Notes: generated by a model not told the origin, from the letters alone. Shown: positions 54,605-64,000, counted from the first letter of the stretch. The stretch is DNA of 64,000 bases from Candidatus Enterococcus ferrettii (GCF_017377655.1 NZ_JAFREL010000074.1:27542-91541); one strand, 5' to 3'. A program made the numbers and translations.

Positions 54605-56313
54605 GTTTAGAAATATCGCGTAAACAATATGCAGAATTATATGGACCAACTGTCGGCGATAAAGTGCGTTTAGCAGACACAGATTTGTTTATTAAAATTG
54701 AAAAGGACTACACTACATATGGTGAAGAAGTAGTCTTTGGTGGTGGCAAGGTCATTCGTGAAGGCATGGGGATGGACCCGTTAATCACTCGTGATGGTGG
54801 AGCGCCTGATTTGGTAATTACTAATGCGACGATTGTTGATTACAGTGGCGTTATTAAAGCTGACGTTGCTATTAAGGATGGAAAAATTTCAGCAATTGGC
54901 AAAGCTGGTAATTCATTCATCATGGATAATGTTGCTATTCCAATTGGCGCAGCAACCGAAATTATAGCAGGAGAAAATAAAATTTTAACAGCTGGTGGAA
55001 TAGATACTCATATTCATTTTATTTCTCCTCAGCAAGTTGATTCAGCTTTGCATAATGGTGTAACTACCATGATTGGTGGTGGAACCGGACCAGCAGAAGG
55101 AACCAATGCCACGACGGTTACTCCGGGTGCCTGGAATTTGGAGCGGATGCTGCAGGCAGCCGATGGTTTGCCAGTCAATCTAGGTTTTTTAGGTAAAGGT
55201 CAGGCAGCGATTGAAGCACCGCTAGCTGAACAAATTGAAGCTGGCGCGATCGGATTGAAGATTCACGAAGACTGGGGGACGACTTTCTCAGCGATTCAAC
55301 ATTCTTTAGAAGTAGCTGACAAATATGATGTCCAAGTAGCAATTCACACGGATACTTTAAACGAAACAGGCTTTGTGGAACGGACGATTGAAGCTTTCGG
55401 CGATCGGGTAATCCACACCTATCATACGGAAGGGGCTGGTGGGGGACATGCACCAGACATCATCAAGATTGCCGGTCAGCCAAATGTGTTGCCCTCTTCT
55501 ACCAATCCAACTATGCCTTATACTGTCAACACGGTTGATGAACATCTGGATATGCTGATGGTGTGCCATCATCTGAATCCTGATATTCCTGAAGATTTAG
55601 CCTTTGCTGATTCGCGGATACGTAAAGAAACAATTGCTGCTGAAGACGTGCTGCATGATATGGGAATTTTCAGCATGATGAGTTCTGATTCTCAGGCGAT
55701 GGGGCGGGTCGGTGAAGTGGTGACCCGTACTTGGCAAACCGCCGATAAAATGAAAAAACAGCGAGGACCACTGACAGAAGATGCTGAAGGCAACGATAAT
55801 TTTAGAGTGAAACGCTATATTGCCAAATATACGATTAATCCAGCAATTACTCATGGGATTGCTGATTATGTCGGCTCAGTAGAAGTGGGAAAAATTGCTG
55901 ATCTAGTCTTGTGGGATCCGGCCTTTTTTGGAGTAAAACCTAGCAAAATTTTGAAAAACGGGATGATTGCAGTAGCACAAATGGGCGATCCTAATGCCTC
56001 AATTCCAACGCCGCAACCTGTTTTTTACCGGGAAATGTTTGGCAGTTTGGGTACGGCTTTAGAGAAAAGCTCTTTTACCTTTGTCTCCCAAGCCGCCCAA
56101 GAGAAGAATATTAAAGAAAAATATCAGCTAAAAAAAGAAACCTTACCTGTTAAGGGGGTACGAAAGCTGACAAAAAAAGATATGAAATTTAATGGTGAAA
56201 CGCCTGAAATTACTGTTGATCCACAAACCTATGAAGTGACCGTAAATGGTCAAGTGGTGACTAGCGAAGCAGCCGAAGTCTTGCCGTTAGCACAAAAATA
56301 TTTCCTATTCTAA
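54601..56313 (+). CDS. ureC: Urease alpha subunit (catalytic)
   Basis: The 570-residue catalytic subunit hydrolyses urea to ammonia and carbamate with two nickel ions. The carbamylated Lys220 is in GLKIHEDWG, Ni ligands His in [10 protein letters not shown] and [10 protein letters not shown], the flap Cys322 and His323 in [12 protein letters not shown], and Asp363 in [11 protein letters not shown]. The numbering matches Sporosarcina pasteurii UreC. All active residues are present, so the enzyme should work. Length is standard. Confidence 0.98.
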   Translation: MSLEISRKQYAELYGPTVGDKVRLADTDLFIKIEKDYTTYGEEVVFGGGKVIREGMGMDPLITRDGGAPDLVITNATIVDYSGVIKADVAIKDGKISAIGKAGNSFIMDNVAIPIGAATEIIAGENKILTAGGIDTHIHFISPQQVDSALHNGVTTMIGGGTGPAEGTNATTVTPGAWNLERMLQAADGLPVNLGFLGKGQAAIEAPLAEQIEAGAIGLKIHEDWGTTFSAIQHSLEVADKYDVQVAIHTDTLNETGFVERTIEAFGDRVIHTYHTEGAGGGHAPDIIKIAGQPNVLPSSTNPTMPYTVNTVDEHLDMLMVCHHLNPDIPEDLAFADSRIRKETIAAEDVLHDMGIFSMMSSDSQAMGRVGEVVTRTWQTADKMKKQRGPLTEDAEGNDNFRVKRYIAKYTINPAITHGIADYVGSVEVGKIADLVLWDPAFFGVKPSKILKNGMIAVAQMGDPNASIPTPQPVFYREMFGSLGTALEKSSFTFVSQAAQEKNIKEKYQLKKETLPVKGVRKLTKKDMKFNGETPEITVDPQTYEVTVNGQVVTSEAAEVLPLAQKYFLF

Positions 56314-56324
56314 GGAGTGATTCC

Positions 56325-56777
56325 ATGATCGTAAAAGAAATCATTGGTAACATTAACAGCTATCCAGCAGCTGAAAGTAAAACCAAAGACTGGATAGCTA
56401 TAGAAAATGAAGCACTAGCTAAGCGGGTACATCATTTGAATACAGCAAAAAATGGTGAAGTAAGTGTACGTTTGGCACCTGGAAAGCACCTGCATGTGGG
56501 TGATATTTTGGCCGAAACGGAGGATACCTTAGTGGTAGTGGATGTCTTACCAGAGGATGTTTTAGTGATCAAACCGAACGCCATCCATGAGATGGGTTTT
56601 ATTGCCCATGAATTAGGCAATCGGCACTTGCCTGCTCAGTTTATCGACGACACAATGGTGGTGCAATATGATTATCTAATCGAGCACCTGCTGGAACACA
56701 AAAGTATGAGCTTTGAGCGCAAACATGTAAAAATGCCACATCCATTCCGACACATCGGACATAGCCATGATCACTAA
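56325..56777 (+). CDS. ureE: Urease accessory protein UreE (nickel chaperone)
   Basis: This 150-residue nickel metallochaperone has the peptide-binding N-terminal domain (VKEIIGNINSY) and the metal-binding domain (LPEDVLVIKPNAIHEMGFIAHELGNRHLPAQF near 83-115) with the conserved His in GNRHLPAQ. A short His tail (HIGHSHDH) follows, less rich than in enteric bacteria. AAGGAGTG precedes the ATG. Its end overlaps ureF by 11 bases. Confidence 0.95.
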   Translation: MIVKEIIGNINSYPAAESKTKDWIAIENEALAKRVHHLNTAKNGEVSVRLAPGKHLHVGDILAETEDTLVVVDVLPEDVLVIKPNAIHEMGFIAHELGNRHLPAQFIDDTMVVQYDYLIEHLLEHKSMSFERKHVKMPHPFRHIGHSHDH

Positions 56778-57450
56778 CCTGTTTCTCTTCCAAATGAACG
56801 ATTCCAATTTTCCGATTGGTTCGTTTAGTCATTCTTATGGCTTTGAAACCTATTTACAGCAGAATCGAATTCAAAATGCGGAAGCCTTTGAGTTATGGCT
56901 GAAGCAGTTTCTCAACAACCAAATTTTATCCACTGATGGGTTAGCTATTCGTATTGTTTTTGAAGCTTTGGAGAAGAAAAGTTTGACAGAGGTTTTAGCG
57001 GTTAATGTTGAATTGAATGCACTGCTTTTACCAAGTGAAATGCGACAGGCTAACAAAAAGATGGGTCAGCAGTTTTTAAATATTGGTAATAGTCTGATGG
57101 ATGACTCCTTGCTGAAGCATTACCAGCTGCGATTAAAGGAGCAGCAGCTAGCACCTCATCCAGCAATTGTTTTTGGATTACTGGCCTATTGTTCGCAGGC
57201 TGAGGTTACAGAAACTTTGTCTGTGTATCTACTGAATACTACGATTACCTTGGTACAAAATGCTGTACGGGGAGTACCGATTGGCCAAGTGGCTGGACAA
57301 AAAATTATTTATGCAGTGTCACAGGAGATTCCTCAACTGACTGAAGCAATTCTTACTATGCCGCTGGATCATTTTGGTGCTACTGCACCGGGAATTGAAA
57401 TTTCCCAAATGCAGCATGAGTTTTTGTTTGCCCGCAATTTCATGTCTTAG
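56767..57450 (+). CDS. ureF: Urease accessory protein UreF
   Basis: UreF, 227 residues, is the all-helical accessory protein that joins UreD and UreG in the activation complex. [22 protein letters not shown] near the N-terminus is the signature; [16 protein letters not shown] near 162-177 and [20 protein letters not shown] near the C-terminus fit. No separate ribosome site is seen, and translation is coupled to ureE. Confidence 0.93.
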   Translation: MITNLFLFQMNDSNFPIGSFSHSYGFETYLQQNRIQNAEAFELWLKQFLNNQILSTDGLAIRIVFEALEKKSLTEVLAVNVELNALLLPSEMRQANKKMGQQFLNIGNSLMDDSLLKHYQLRLKEQQLAPHPAIVFGLLAYCSQAEVTETLSVYLLNTTITLVQNAVRGVPIGQVAGQKIIYAVSQEIPQLTEAILTMPLDHFGATAPGIEISQMQHEFLFARNFMS

Positions 57451-57470
57451 AAAAATTTAGGAGGACTACA

Positions 57471-58076
57471 ATGGACACAATCAAAATAGGAGTTGGTGGA
57501 CCAGTAGGTGCTGGAAAAACCTTTCTCATTGAACAAATTGTACGCAAGCTGCAAGACAAGGCGGAAATTGCCGTTGTTACCAATGATATTTACACCAAAG
57601 AAGATGCGAAATACCTGATCAATACTGGAATTCTTGATCCGGCTCGGATTATCGGGGTAGAAACAGGCGGCTGTCCTCATACCGCGATTCGCGAGGATAC
57701 ATCTATGAATACAGCGGCAATTGAAGAGCTAGAGGAGCATTTCCCAAATTTAGAAATCATTTTTGTGGAGAGTGGTGGCGATAATTTAGCAGCCACCTTC
57801 AGTCCAGAGTTGGTAGATTTGTCGATTTACATTATTGACGTAGCCCAAGGGGAGAAAATTCCTCGTAAAGGCGGACAAGGGATGATCAAATCAGATCTTT
57901 TTGTGATTAATAAAATTGACTTAGCACCATTTGTGCATGCGGATTTATCAATTATGGCTAGTGATGCTAAGCAATACCGTTTGGAAAAGCCGACCGTCTT
58001 TACTAATTTGCAGAATGGTGCCGGCTTAGATGAAGTCGTTGACTGGTTGAAAAAGCACGCTTTTATTGGAGTGTAG
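57471..58076 (+). CDS. ureG: Urease accessory protein UreG (GTPase)
   Basis: UreG, 201 residues, is the SIMIBI GTPase that drives nickel insertion. It has P-loop [13 protein letters not shown] near residue 7-18, [17 protein letters not shown] with the nickel CPH motif near residue 66, [15 protein letters not shown], and NKIDLAPFV for guanine. GGAGGACTACA precedes the ATG. Two bases separate it from ureD. Confidence 0.97.
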   Translation: MDTIKIGVGGPVGAGKTFLIEQIVRKLQDKAEIAVVTNDIYTKEDAKYLINTGILDPARIIGVETGGCPHTAIREDTSMNTAAIEELEEHFPNLEIIFVESGGDNLAATFSPELVDLSIYIIDVAQGEKIPRKGGQGMIKSDLFVINKIDLAPFVHADLSIMASDAKQYRLEKPTVFTNLQNGAGLDEVVDWLKKHAFIGV

Positions 58077-58078
58077 CT

Positions 58079-58903
58079 ATGAAAACAATGACCGGTACAT
58101 TGGAACTAGCCGTAAAACAACGGGATAATCGGACAGTACCAGGACATATTTTTTATCAAGGAGCGTTGAAGGTGATGCGTCCACAGTATTTAGATGACAG
58201 TGGGCAAGTGACTTATTTTGTTCTGAATCCTGGTGGCGGTTATTTAGATGGCGATCGATATTCCTTAACTATAGACGTGGGACCTGAGGCAAGCCTATAT
58301 TTAACCACTCAATCGGCTACAAAAGTTTATCAAACGCCTAAGGATCACGTGTATCAGCTTAATCAAATTGCTGTTAAGGCTAAAGGAGAGTTCATCAATC
58401 TGCCTGACCCCATCATTCCCTACGAAAAGAGTATCTATCAGCAGGAACAATTGGTTTATTTAGCTGCTGATGCCCGTTATTTTGCTTCAGAGATTGTAAC
58501 ACCTGGCTGGGATTCTGCCGAACGGGGCTTTACTTATCGAAAAGTCAATTTGCTAACAAAAATTTATTTGGACAATCGTTTGGCAGTAATGGATCGAGTG
58601 TTGCTGCAGCCGGACTGCCAAAATTTAGCAGGCGCAGGGATGCTGGAAGGGTTTAAAAAAATAGCTTCCTTACTAGTAGTCCATCCCGAGATTGATCAGG
58701 AATATATCTCTCAGCTGCATCAGGAGTTAACGACTGTCTTTCCTGCTTTACATTTTGGTCTGTCGCTGTTACCGATTAACGGATACAGTTTGCGTGTTTT
58801 GGGAAATGATACACAAGAAATAGAATCGGTTATCCAAGCTTGTTATCAAAACTATAATCAAACATTTTGTAAAAAAAAGCTGCAGCTAACCAGGAAGTAT
58901 TAG
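58079..58903 (+). CDS. ureD: Urease accessory protein UreD
   Basis: UreD, 274 residues, is the scaffold of the activation complex that binds apo-urease. LNPGGGYLDGDRYSLTIDVGPEASLYLTTQSATKVYQTP is the core signature; LPDPIIPYEKSIYQQEQ follows. Its location after ureG is the usual order of Gram-positive ure clusters (ABCEFGD). GGAGTGTAGCT precedes the ATG. Confidence 0.95.
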   Translation: MKTMTGTLELAVKQRDNRTVPGHIFYQGALKVMRPQYLDDSGQVTYFVLNPGGGYLDGDRYSLTIDVGPEASLYLTTQSATKVYQTPKDHVYQLNQIAVKAKGEFINLPDPIIPYEKSIYQQEQLVYLAADARYFASEIVTPGWDSAERGFTYRKVNLLTKIYLDNRLAVMDRVLLQPDCQNLAGAGMLEGFKKIASLLVVHPEIDQEYISQLHQELTTVFPALHFGLSLLPINGYSLRVLGNDTQEIESVIQACYQNYNQTFCKKKLQLTRKY

Positions 58904-58913
58904 GAGGGGGGGA

Positions 58914-59831
58914 ATGGTGGAAATGACTGAAGAGACAAAAGCTTCATGGTTGAAAGGAATATTGACCAGTTTTTCCCAAGTAGTACTAATTGAACATCCA
59001 GTTAGTGGGGCGATGATTTTCTTAGCAGTAGCAATAGCAGATTTTCAGTTGGCAGCCTTGGCTTTGAGCAGCTGTTTATTCGCTAACCTGACAGCTCATT
59101 TATTGCAAGTAGAAAACGATCAAATTAAAAGAGGATTGATGGGTTTTAGTCCGGTTTTGGTTGGAATTGCAGCGGGAACTTTTGTTGAGGGATGGGTTGC
59201 TTGGCCGATTGCTCTAGTTGGAAGTGTTCTGTGTGTTTTGATGACTTTGGTAATCAATCATTTGTTCAGGCAGCAAGGGCTGCCTGGTTTAACTTTTCCA
59301 TTTATTTTGATCACCTGGTTATTCCTGCTAATCAGTTTTAATAGTCGTTGGATAATTACTAGTCGAATCGCCCGCTTGCCACAGACACTTTCAATTACAG
59401 GAATGTTAACACTTCCCGATATCTTTATCAAAGGGGGTGGGGAAATTTTCCTATTAGACAATGTCGTCAGCTCTCTTTTGATCCTAGCAGCGATTTTTAT
59501 CGCGAATATCCGCTGGGGAGCATTGACAATTGGAGCAATCGGTTTTAGCTTAACGGGTGCGTTTATCTTAGGTGGTAATTTGGATACTTTGTCTTTAGGC
59601 TTGCACAGCTATAATTGTATTCTGACCTTTTTAGCCTTGGACTTATTTTTAGAAAAAAAGGATTCCCACTGGATCTTGCTAATGTTTTTAACAGGTGGAA
59701 TACTCACCATTTGTTTTGATTTTGCTCTACCGACATTATTAGGAATCGCTGGGCTGCCAGTCTTGACATTTTCTTTTGTATTGGCCACCTGGTTTGTCTT
59801 AACTGTCGAAAAATTGTTGGTAAGGAAGTGA
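58914..59831 (+). CDS. Urea transporter (UT family)
   Basis: This 305-residue UT-family channel has about ten helices with two UT motifs: LPGLTFPFILITWLF near residues 121-135 and LGLHSYNCILTFLALDLF near 228-245. It passes urea passively to feed urease. AGGAGGGGGG precedes ATG 58914; ATG 58923 is possible too. It follows ureD by 10 bases, so it is in the operon. In streptococci the urease operon has UreI instead, so this is an alternative urea entry route. Confidence 0.88.
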   Translation: MVEMTEETKASWLKGILTSFSQVVLIEHPVSGAMIFLAVAIADFQLAALALSSCLFANLTAHLLQVENDQIKRGLMGFSPVLVGIAAGTFVEGWVAWPIALVGSVLCVLMTLVINHLFRQQGLPGLTFPFILITWLFLLISFNSRWIITSRIARLPQTLSITGMLTLPDIFIKGGGEIFLLDNVVSSLLILAAIFIANIRWGALTIGAIGFSLTGAFILGGNLDTLSLGLHSYNCILTFLALDLFLEKKDSHWILLMFLTGGILTICFDFALPTLLGIAGLPVLTFSFVLATWFVLTVEKLLVRK

Positions 59832-60920
59832 GTGCAGATGCTCCACCGTTTTGATATTCCTCAATCAGTAGCCTGGTTCAAAGCAGGGGTTCGCCGCCGT
59901 CCGCGGCTAAGGCCGCTTTTGGTTCTATTAATTATACTTGCGATCATTTCCATCGTGGCAGCTACGGGATTAGGAGCAGTTAATATACCAGCAAATGTTA
60001 CGTCAGATATCGTACTTAATCATATTACACAAGGATTTTATCCATCTAATGGTACTTTGCTGCAACAAAATATTGTTTGGAATTTACGGCTGCCTAGAGT
60101 TCTGTTGGGTTTTGTTGTTGGAGCAGCTTTAGCAATTGCTGGGGTCGCTATGCAGGCTTTAGTACGTAATCAGTTGGCCGATCCATTTTTACTGGGTGTA
60201 TCCCCAGGAGCAGAAATGTTTGGAACATTAGGTATGTTGTTTGGAGTTTTTAGCTTTTTAGGGACGTATGCTTTGTCCTTATCGGCTTTTTTAGGCGCAG
60301 CATTCTCTTTGTTACTGGTTTATGCACTCAGTCGCGTAAAAAATAAAATTGTGATTACTCAGCTTTTGCTATCGGGTGTGGTTGTAGCAATGATCTTTCA
60401 AGGAATTACAAAAGTGATTGTGTTAAGCGCTCCAAATGCATTAGGATTGCACAATGCTGAATTTTGGATGTCGGGTAGTCTAGCTAATACGAAATGGAGT
60501 TTTTTAGGTTTGCCAACTATTGTGATGTTAACCTGTGGGATTTTTTTAACCTTAAATTATCGTGTATTAAATCTATTGATAATGGGGGAGGAAACGGCTG
60601 CAACTCTAGGAATTTCGGTTCGTAGCTTTCAAAAAATCCTGCTATTTGTCACGTCACTTTTAGCAGGAACGACGATTGCTGTTAGTGGAACAATTGGTTT
60701 CATTGGATTAATTTGTCCACATTTTGCAAGGCTTTTAGTAGGTGGTGATCACCGAAAGGTTTTACCAGTAGCTAGTTTAATCGGTGGTATTTTAGTAGTC
60801 TGGACAGATGTACTGGCTCGAACCATATTAGCGCCGGAAGAATTACCATTGGGAATTTTAACCTCTATTCTAGGTGGTCCGTTTTTCATCTTATTACTGA
60901 AGAAAAATCGAAAACATTAG
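59832..60920 (+). CDS. FecCD-type ABC importer permease in urease operon
   Basis: A 362-residue permease of the BtuCD/FecCD family with about ten helices: LRLPRVLLGFVVGAALAIAGVAMQALVRNQLADPFLLGVSPGAEMFGT and GTIGFIGLICPHFARLLVGGDHRKVLPVASLIGG are the signatures. Homologues move iron siderophores, cobalamin, heme or, in Helicobacter, nickel. Because it lies directly after the urea channel, nickel is the inferred cargo. GTG 59832 starts right after the upstream stop; ATG 59838 is an alternative. Confidence 0.87.
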   Translation: MQMLHRFDIPQSVAWFKAGVRRRPRLRPLLVLLIILAIISIVAATGLGAVNIPANVTSDIVLNHITQGFYPSNGTLLQQNIVWNLRLPRVLLGFVVGAALAIAGVAMQALVRNQLADPFLLGVSPGAEMFGTLGMLFGVFSFLGTYALSLSAFLGAAFSLLLVYALSRVKNKIVITQLLLSGVVVAMIFQGITKVIVLSAPNALGLHNAEFWMSGSLANTKWSFLGLPTIVMLTCGIFLTLNYRVLNLLIMGEETAATLGISVRSFQKILLFVTSLLAGTTIAVSGTIGFIGLICPHFARLLVGGDHRKVLPVASLIGGILVVWTDVLARTILAPEELPLGILTSILGGPFFILLLKKNRKH

Positions 60921-60929
60921 GAGACTGTG

Positions 60930-61718
60930 ATGGAATTACATGTGGAGAATCTATGCTGCAGTTACGAAAATCAATCTGTTTTAAGTAATTTAAATTTAAA
61001 AGCTCATCACCAGCAATTCGTCGGCATAATTGGACCAAATGGCAGTGGTAAATCGACATTGTTAAAAGCTGTGTATCGAGCATTAAAGCCGAAAAGCGGT
61101 GAAATTCGTTTAGACGAAACACCGTTAAGAGTGATGTCTTATAAAGAAAGTGCTCAAAAGATGGCAGCGGTTGGGCAGGAAAATGAATTACCTTTTGATT
61201 TCCGAGTGGAGGAAATTGTTCAAATGGGTCGTTATCCTGCTAAACGATTCTTTGATAACGATACTGTTGAAGATTATCAGTTAGTAGCGGAAGCTTTGGA
61301 GCAGTTGGGAATTACTCATTTAGCACAACGAAATTTTCAGCACTTATCTGGTGGGGAAAAGCAGAGGGTATTGATTGCACGTGCTTTGGCACAGAACACC
61401 GATTTGTTGCTATTGGACGAACCGACCAATCATTTGGATATTCATTATCAGCTGGAAATTTTTGAGCTGTTAAGTCGTTTGCCGCTGACAGTTGTTTCGG
61501 CGATTCATGATTTGAATATTGCTGCCATGTATTGTGATTATTTGTATGTCATGGAATCTGGGGAGATCTTAACTAGCGGGAATCCAGGGGATGTCCTAAC
61601 TAAAGAGACGCTGCAACAAGTCTTTCAGGTTCATGCTGAGATTAAAATTCATCCACTATTGCAGCGGCCGACCATTACTTATTTACCTAAAAATGGTCGG
61701 TCGCCAGGTCAGATATAA
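60930..61718 (+). CDS. FecE-type ABC importer ATPase in urease operon
   Basis: A 262-residue ATPase with Walker A IGPNGSGKSTLL near residue 38, Q-loop VGQENELPFDFRVEEIVQMGRYP, signature LSGGEKQRVLIARAL near 138, Walker B LLLLDEPTNHLDI and the switch His in IHDLNIA. It pairs with the FecCD-type permease. AGGAG lies 7 bases before ATG 60930. Confidence 0.9.
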   Translation: MELHVENLCCSYENQSVLSNLNLKAHHQQFVGIIGPNGSGKSTLLKAVYRALKPKSGEIRLDETPLRVMSYKESAQKMAAVGQENELPFDFRVEEIVQMGRYPAKRFFDNDTVEDYQLVAEALEQLGITHLAQRNFQHLSGGEKQRVLIARALAQNTDLLLLDEPTNHLDIHYQLEIFELLSRLPLTVVSAIHDLNIAAMYCDYLYVMESGEILTSGNPGDVLTKETLQQVFQVHAEIKIHPLLQRPTITYLPKNGRSPGQI

Positions 61719-61731
61719 AGAGGGGGCTTTT

Positions 61732-62661
61732 ATGAAGAAATTTATGCTAAGTATTTTGCTGCTATTAACTATTTCTGGGTGCAGTGATTCGAAAGCTAAC
61801 CAAACAGCTGTTGATGAAAATCAGCTGGTGTTCACTAATTATGGACGCACTATCACGATTAACGAAGTTCCTGACAAGGTACTTACCATGGGGCCAAATA
61901 CCACTGAACTTTTTTGTCAGCTGGGATTAGCTGATAAAATTATCGGCAATACCTTAAACAATCACAGCCGCGGTCCTTTGCCAGAATACAAAGAGGACTA
62001 TGAAAAAATCCCGGAACTGACACATGGCTCGGCCACTCGAGAAGCTGTTTTATCAAGTGGTGCTGATTTTATTTATGGTATTGACTGGGAGTTTGGCTCA
62101 GAAGGCCTTTCATTAGACGAACTGGAAGAAAATGATATCACTGTTTACCAAAATAGTGCTAAAACTATTGATGAGGTCTATCAAGAAATTACAGATATCG
62201 GTACTATTTTTGATGTAGAAGATAAAGCTGCTACATTTATCCAGCAGCAAAAAGACCGTTTGCATGCAGTTGCCAATACAACGGCAAAGGAGCCCGCCAA
62301 AGTCCTTGTTTATGACAGTGGAGACAGTGGGATATTCACTGCCAGCGGTAGTAATTATGAATCTCGTCTTATTGAAGCAGCAGGTGGTGTCAATTTGTTT
62401 GAAGATCAAACTGAGAAAGATTGGATCACTGTTAGTAGTGAAGAGGTTTTAGAACGACAGCCAGATATTATTCTGGTTCATGACTATGATCAGCCGACTC
62501 TTAATGAAAAAATTGCGGCTATTAAGTCCGACCCGGCACTCTCACAGTTAGACGCGGTCAAAAATAATCGTATTATTTCCATGAGTCTTGAGAATGCTTT
62601 GCCAGGACCACGTTTGGCAGAAACTGTTGAAACATTAGCAGCTGGATTTCAAAAGAAATAA
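61732..62661 (+). CDS. FecB/BtuF-type substrate-binding lipoprotein in urease operon
   Basis: This 309-residue lipoprotein has a signal peptide ending in the lipobox ISGC (Cys near residue 18) and the class III binding-protein fold: VPDKVLTMGPNTTELFCQLGLADKIIG, then KAATFIQQQKDRL and a long central helix. GPRLAETVETLAAGFQK ends it. Several His, Cys and Met residues in the front half could bind a metal complex. AGAGGGGG precedes ATG 61732; the frame upstream belongs to the ATPase gene. It closes the operon, and a strong terminator follows. Confidence 0.87.
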   Translation: MKKFMLSILLLLTISGCSDSKANQTAVDENQLVFTNYGRTITINEVPDKVLTMGPNTTELFCQLGLADKIIGNTLNNHSRGPLPEYKEDYEKIPELTHGSATREAVLSSGADFIYGIDWEFGSEGLSLDELEENDITVYQNSAKTIDEVYQEITDIGTIFDVEDKAATFIQQQKDRLHAVANTTAKEPAKVLVYDSGDSGIFTASGSNYESRLIEAAGGVNLFEDQTEKDWITVSSEEVLERQPDIILVHDYDQPTLNEKIAAIKSDPALSQLDAVKNNRIISMSLENALPGPRLAETVETLAAGFQKK

Positions 62662-62669
62662 GGTCACTA

Positions 62670-62710
62670 AATGATCGAAGAAGGCATTTAAGCTTCTTCG
62701 ATCATTTTTT
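62670..62710 (+). terminator. Terminator of urease operon
   Basis: AATGATCGAAGAAG pairs with CTTCTTCGATCATT, followed by T residues. Confidence 0.92.
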
Positions 62711-62773
62711 AGCCGTAAGTCAATCTAGGTATTGCTACGACTATTCGTTGAGTCTGGGGCAAAACGACAGGAC

Positions 62774-62923
62774 TTAGCGCTTTTTCTTTTTAGCTCCCTG
62801 ATAAGCACGAACTCGTTCTACTTGAGCCTTTCTTTGGCTTATAGATTTCTGAACTCTTATTGTATCCTCTGAAGTCTCCAGCTCATTTAATTAGGAAACG
62901 CTGCTTCTTAACGTTTTTTGCAT
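62774..62923 (-). pseudogene. Possible remnant gene with internal stop
   Basis: ATG at 62923 on the minus strand opens 10 codons, meets TAA (62891-62893), then the same frame continues for 38 codons with a plausible soluble, basic C-terminus (LNELETSEDTIRVQKS, then RAYQGAKKKKR) and a TAA at 62774. The composition after the stop looks coding. No ribosome site is clear. It may be a fragment of a decayed gene. Confidence 0.3.
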
Positions 62924-62995
62924 GAGATAATCCTAAAAAACTGAACCAAGCAAGCGGCCAGGTTCGTGACATAAAAACATGAAATGTTCGTTTTT

Positions 62996-63862
62996 TTACT
63001 CTTGATCCGCTAACAGACCAGTTTGCATCAGCTGTTGGTTTTCTTTTAGCTTACGCAGATTAGCCTCATAGTCCTTAGTATACATTACCGAATAAATAGT
63101 ATTCAGAATATATTCAAAGGCAGTTTGAGAAGAAAATGTTGCAATTTTAGCAAAATCATATTCCTCCTGCATGGTTAAAAGCAAATGAGTCGCAAAGGGT
63201 ACCATTGGCGACTCAGGATTACCCGTCAGCAATAGTATGGGAATCCCTTTTTTATGAAGATATTGCATAATTTTATTATAAGGGGGCACGATACCACTAT
63301 AAGAGAGAAAAAAAGCACAATCCTGCTGGGTAATTCCCACAGCTGTCCAGTCAGTATCTACATGTTCTTCCACTTGAATCGCAAATTTATTAATTTTAAT
63401 TAACTTATTTTGGAAGCCGCGGGCCCGTATTTGAGTATCGCCACGGGCAAAAAGAAAGATTCGGTCCGCCTCCATCAGGGTATTCACCGAAGACTTTAAA
63501 ACCTCGTTGTCTAATTGAACTAAGGAACGTTGAATAGTACCGATGGTTAGATCAGCCATTTTTTTAGCAATTTCAGTTGGTGTATCTAACGGATGGAAGG
63601 GAAAGTTGACATTGACCTCTTCTGTTGAGAGCAACTGTGCGTATACCACTTCGGCAATTGCATCCTTAAACTGTCGAAAACCGGAATATCCTAGTTTTTG
63701 TGCTAAACGGACAATCGTAGAATGAGAAGAAAAAGTTTTCTCAGCCAAGTCCTGAATAAAAATTTTAGGAATATCCGGCAGGTGCTCCAGTATATATTCA
63801 GCAATACGCTTCTCAGCGATACTAAAATCAGTTTGTTGTTTCAAACGTTCGATTATAAGCAT
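62996..63862 (-). CDS. MurR/RpiR family transcriptional regulator
   Basis: This 288-residue protein has an N-terminal HTH_6 domain (residues 1-75: FSIAEKRIAEYILEH, then FSSHSTIVRLAQKLGYSGFRQFK) and a C-terminal SIS sugar-phosphate domain (about 110-245) with FARGDTQIRARGFQNKLIKI and LSYSGIVPPYNKIMQYLHKKGIPILLLTG. RpiR proteins sense phosphosugars and control sugar or amino-sugar use. GAAGGG precedes the ATG. The target probably lies right of the window, across a shared operator. Confidence 0.88.
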   Translation of the reverse strand: MLIIERLKQQTDFSIAEKRIAEYILEHLPDIPKIFIQDLAEKTFSSHSTIVRLAQKLGYSGFRQFKDAIAEVVYAQLLSTEEVNVNFPFHPLDTPTEIAKKMADLTIGTIQRSLVQLDNEVLKSSVNTLMEADRIFLFARGDTQIRARGFQNKLIKINKFAIQVEEHVDTDWTAVGITQQDCAFFLSYSGIVPPYNKIMQYLHKKGIPILLLTGNPESPMVPFATHLLLTMQEEYDFAKIATFSSQTAFEYILNTIYSVMYTKDYEANLRKLKENQQLMQTGLLADQE

Positions 63863-63891
63863 TCGATAGTTTCCCTTCTTAGTGTATTTTC

Positions 63892-63910
63892 AATGAACAT
63901 GATGTTCATT
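63892..63910. promoter_or_regulatory. Candidate RpiR operator, 9-bp palindrome
   Basis: AATGAACAT and ATGTTCATT flank a single G, a perfect palindrome 30 bases upstream of the RpiR gene and facing the right edge. It fits an operator for the regulator or a divergent target. Confidence 0.5.
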
Positions 63911-64000
63911 ATTTAACTTTCAATGAGTGAAAGACTGGACATGAGTTGCTAATTAGCTATTTGATATGTAATTAATCAGTAAAATAGTTATAATTTAATC

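Overview
The window looks like chromosomal DNA of a low-GC Gram-positive coccus of the Lactobacillales, most likely Enterococcus or a close relative. The reasons are strong AGGAGG ribosome binding sites, Mga-type regulators, a 498-residue ABC-F protein very like enterococcal Lsa(A), T-box and TPP riboswitches, LicT/RAT antitermination and a cre-like site. I cannot name a species. No rRNA, tRNA, CRISPR array, prophage or intact insertion sequence was seen.

Layout: 1-2943 (minus) holds two overlapping Mga-like regulators, the first cut by the window edge. 3257-7289 carries HU, a YraQ-type permease with its DUF1980 partner, a cation diffusion facilitator and a small unknown gene. 7290-8081 has no large gene but contains a well-formed small transcription unit. 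8082-15895 holds a two-domain peptidoglycan hydrolase, two Old Yellow Enzyme paralogues, OsmC, FNT and HAD proteins and a HesB-like protein. 15926-22770 is a complete trpEGDCFBA operon behind two tandem Trp T-box riboswitches.

22952-28575 holds an HrtBA-like ABC exporter and then a MetQ-DUF169-MetN-MetI import operon whose leader has a six-codon mini-ORF. 28655-36533 is a mosaic of small accessory genes: a C69 dipeptidase, a lone nucleotidyltransferase-fold protein, a ClbS/DfsB-like protein, an Ntn-hydrolase, two TetR-led pairs, a GFA-family protein and an NTF2-like gene with a doubtful start. 36752-41126 is a LicT-controlled beta-glucoside PTS operon. 41485-43120 (minus) holds a TPP-riboswitch-controlled thiD-like kinase and a second ClpP whose catalytic Asp is Asn. 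43281-50000 holds TspO, a WYL regulator with a UDG-like protein, a secreted sortase-like protein lacking the usual Arg, a third Mga-like regulator and a lone AAA ATPase.

50337-53582 holds a TIM-barrel-like protein, about 1 kb with little coding, and the Lsa-type ABC-F gene behind a ribosome-mediated attenuator. 53878-62661 is one long operon, ureABCEFGD, a urea channel and a FecCD/FecE/FecB-type importer that I infer supplies nickel. An RpiR-family regulator closes the window.

How the parts work together: much of the control here is by RNA leaders (two T-boxes, TPP, RAT, two mini-ORF leaders) ahead of biosynthesis, uptake and resistance genes. The urease block is self-contained: urea entry, hydrolysis, metallochaperones and a metal-type importer in one co-directional run.
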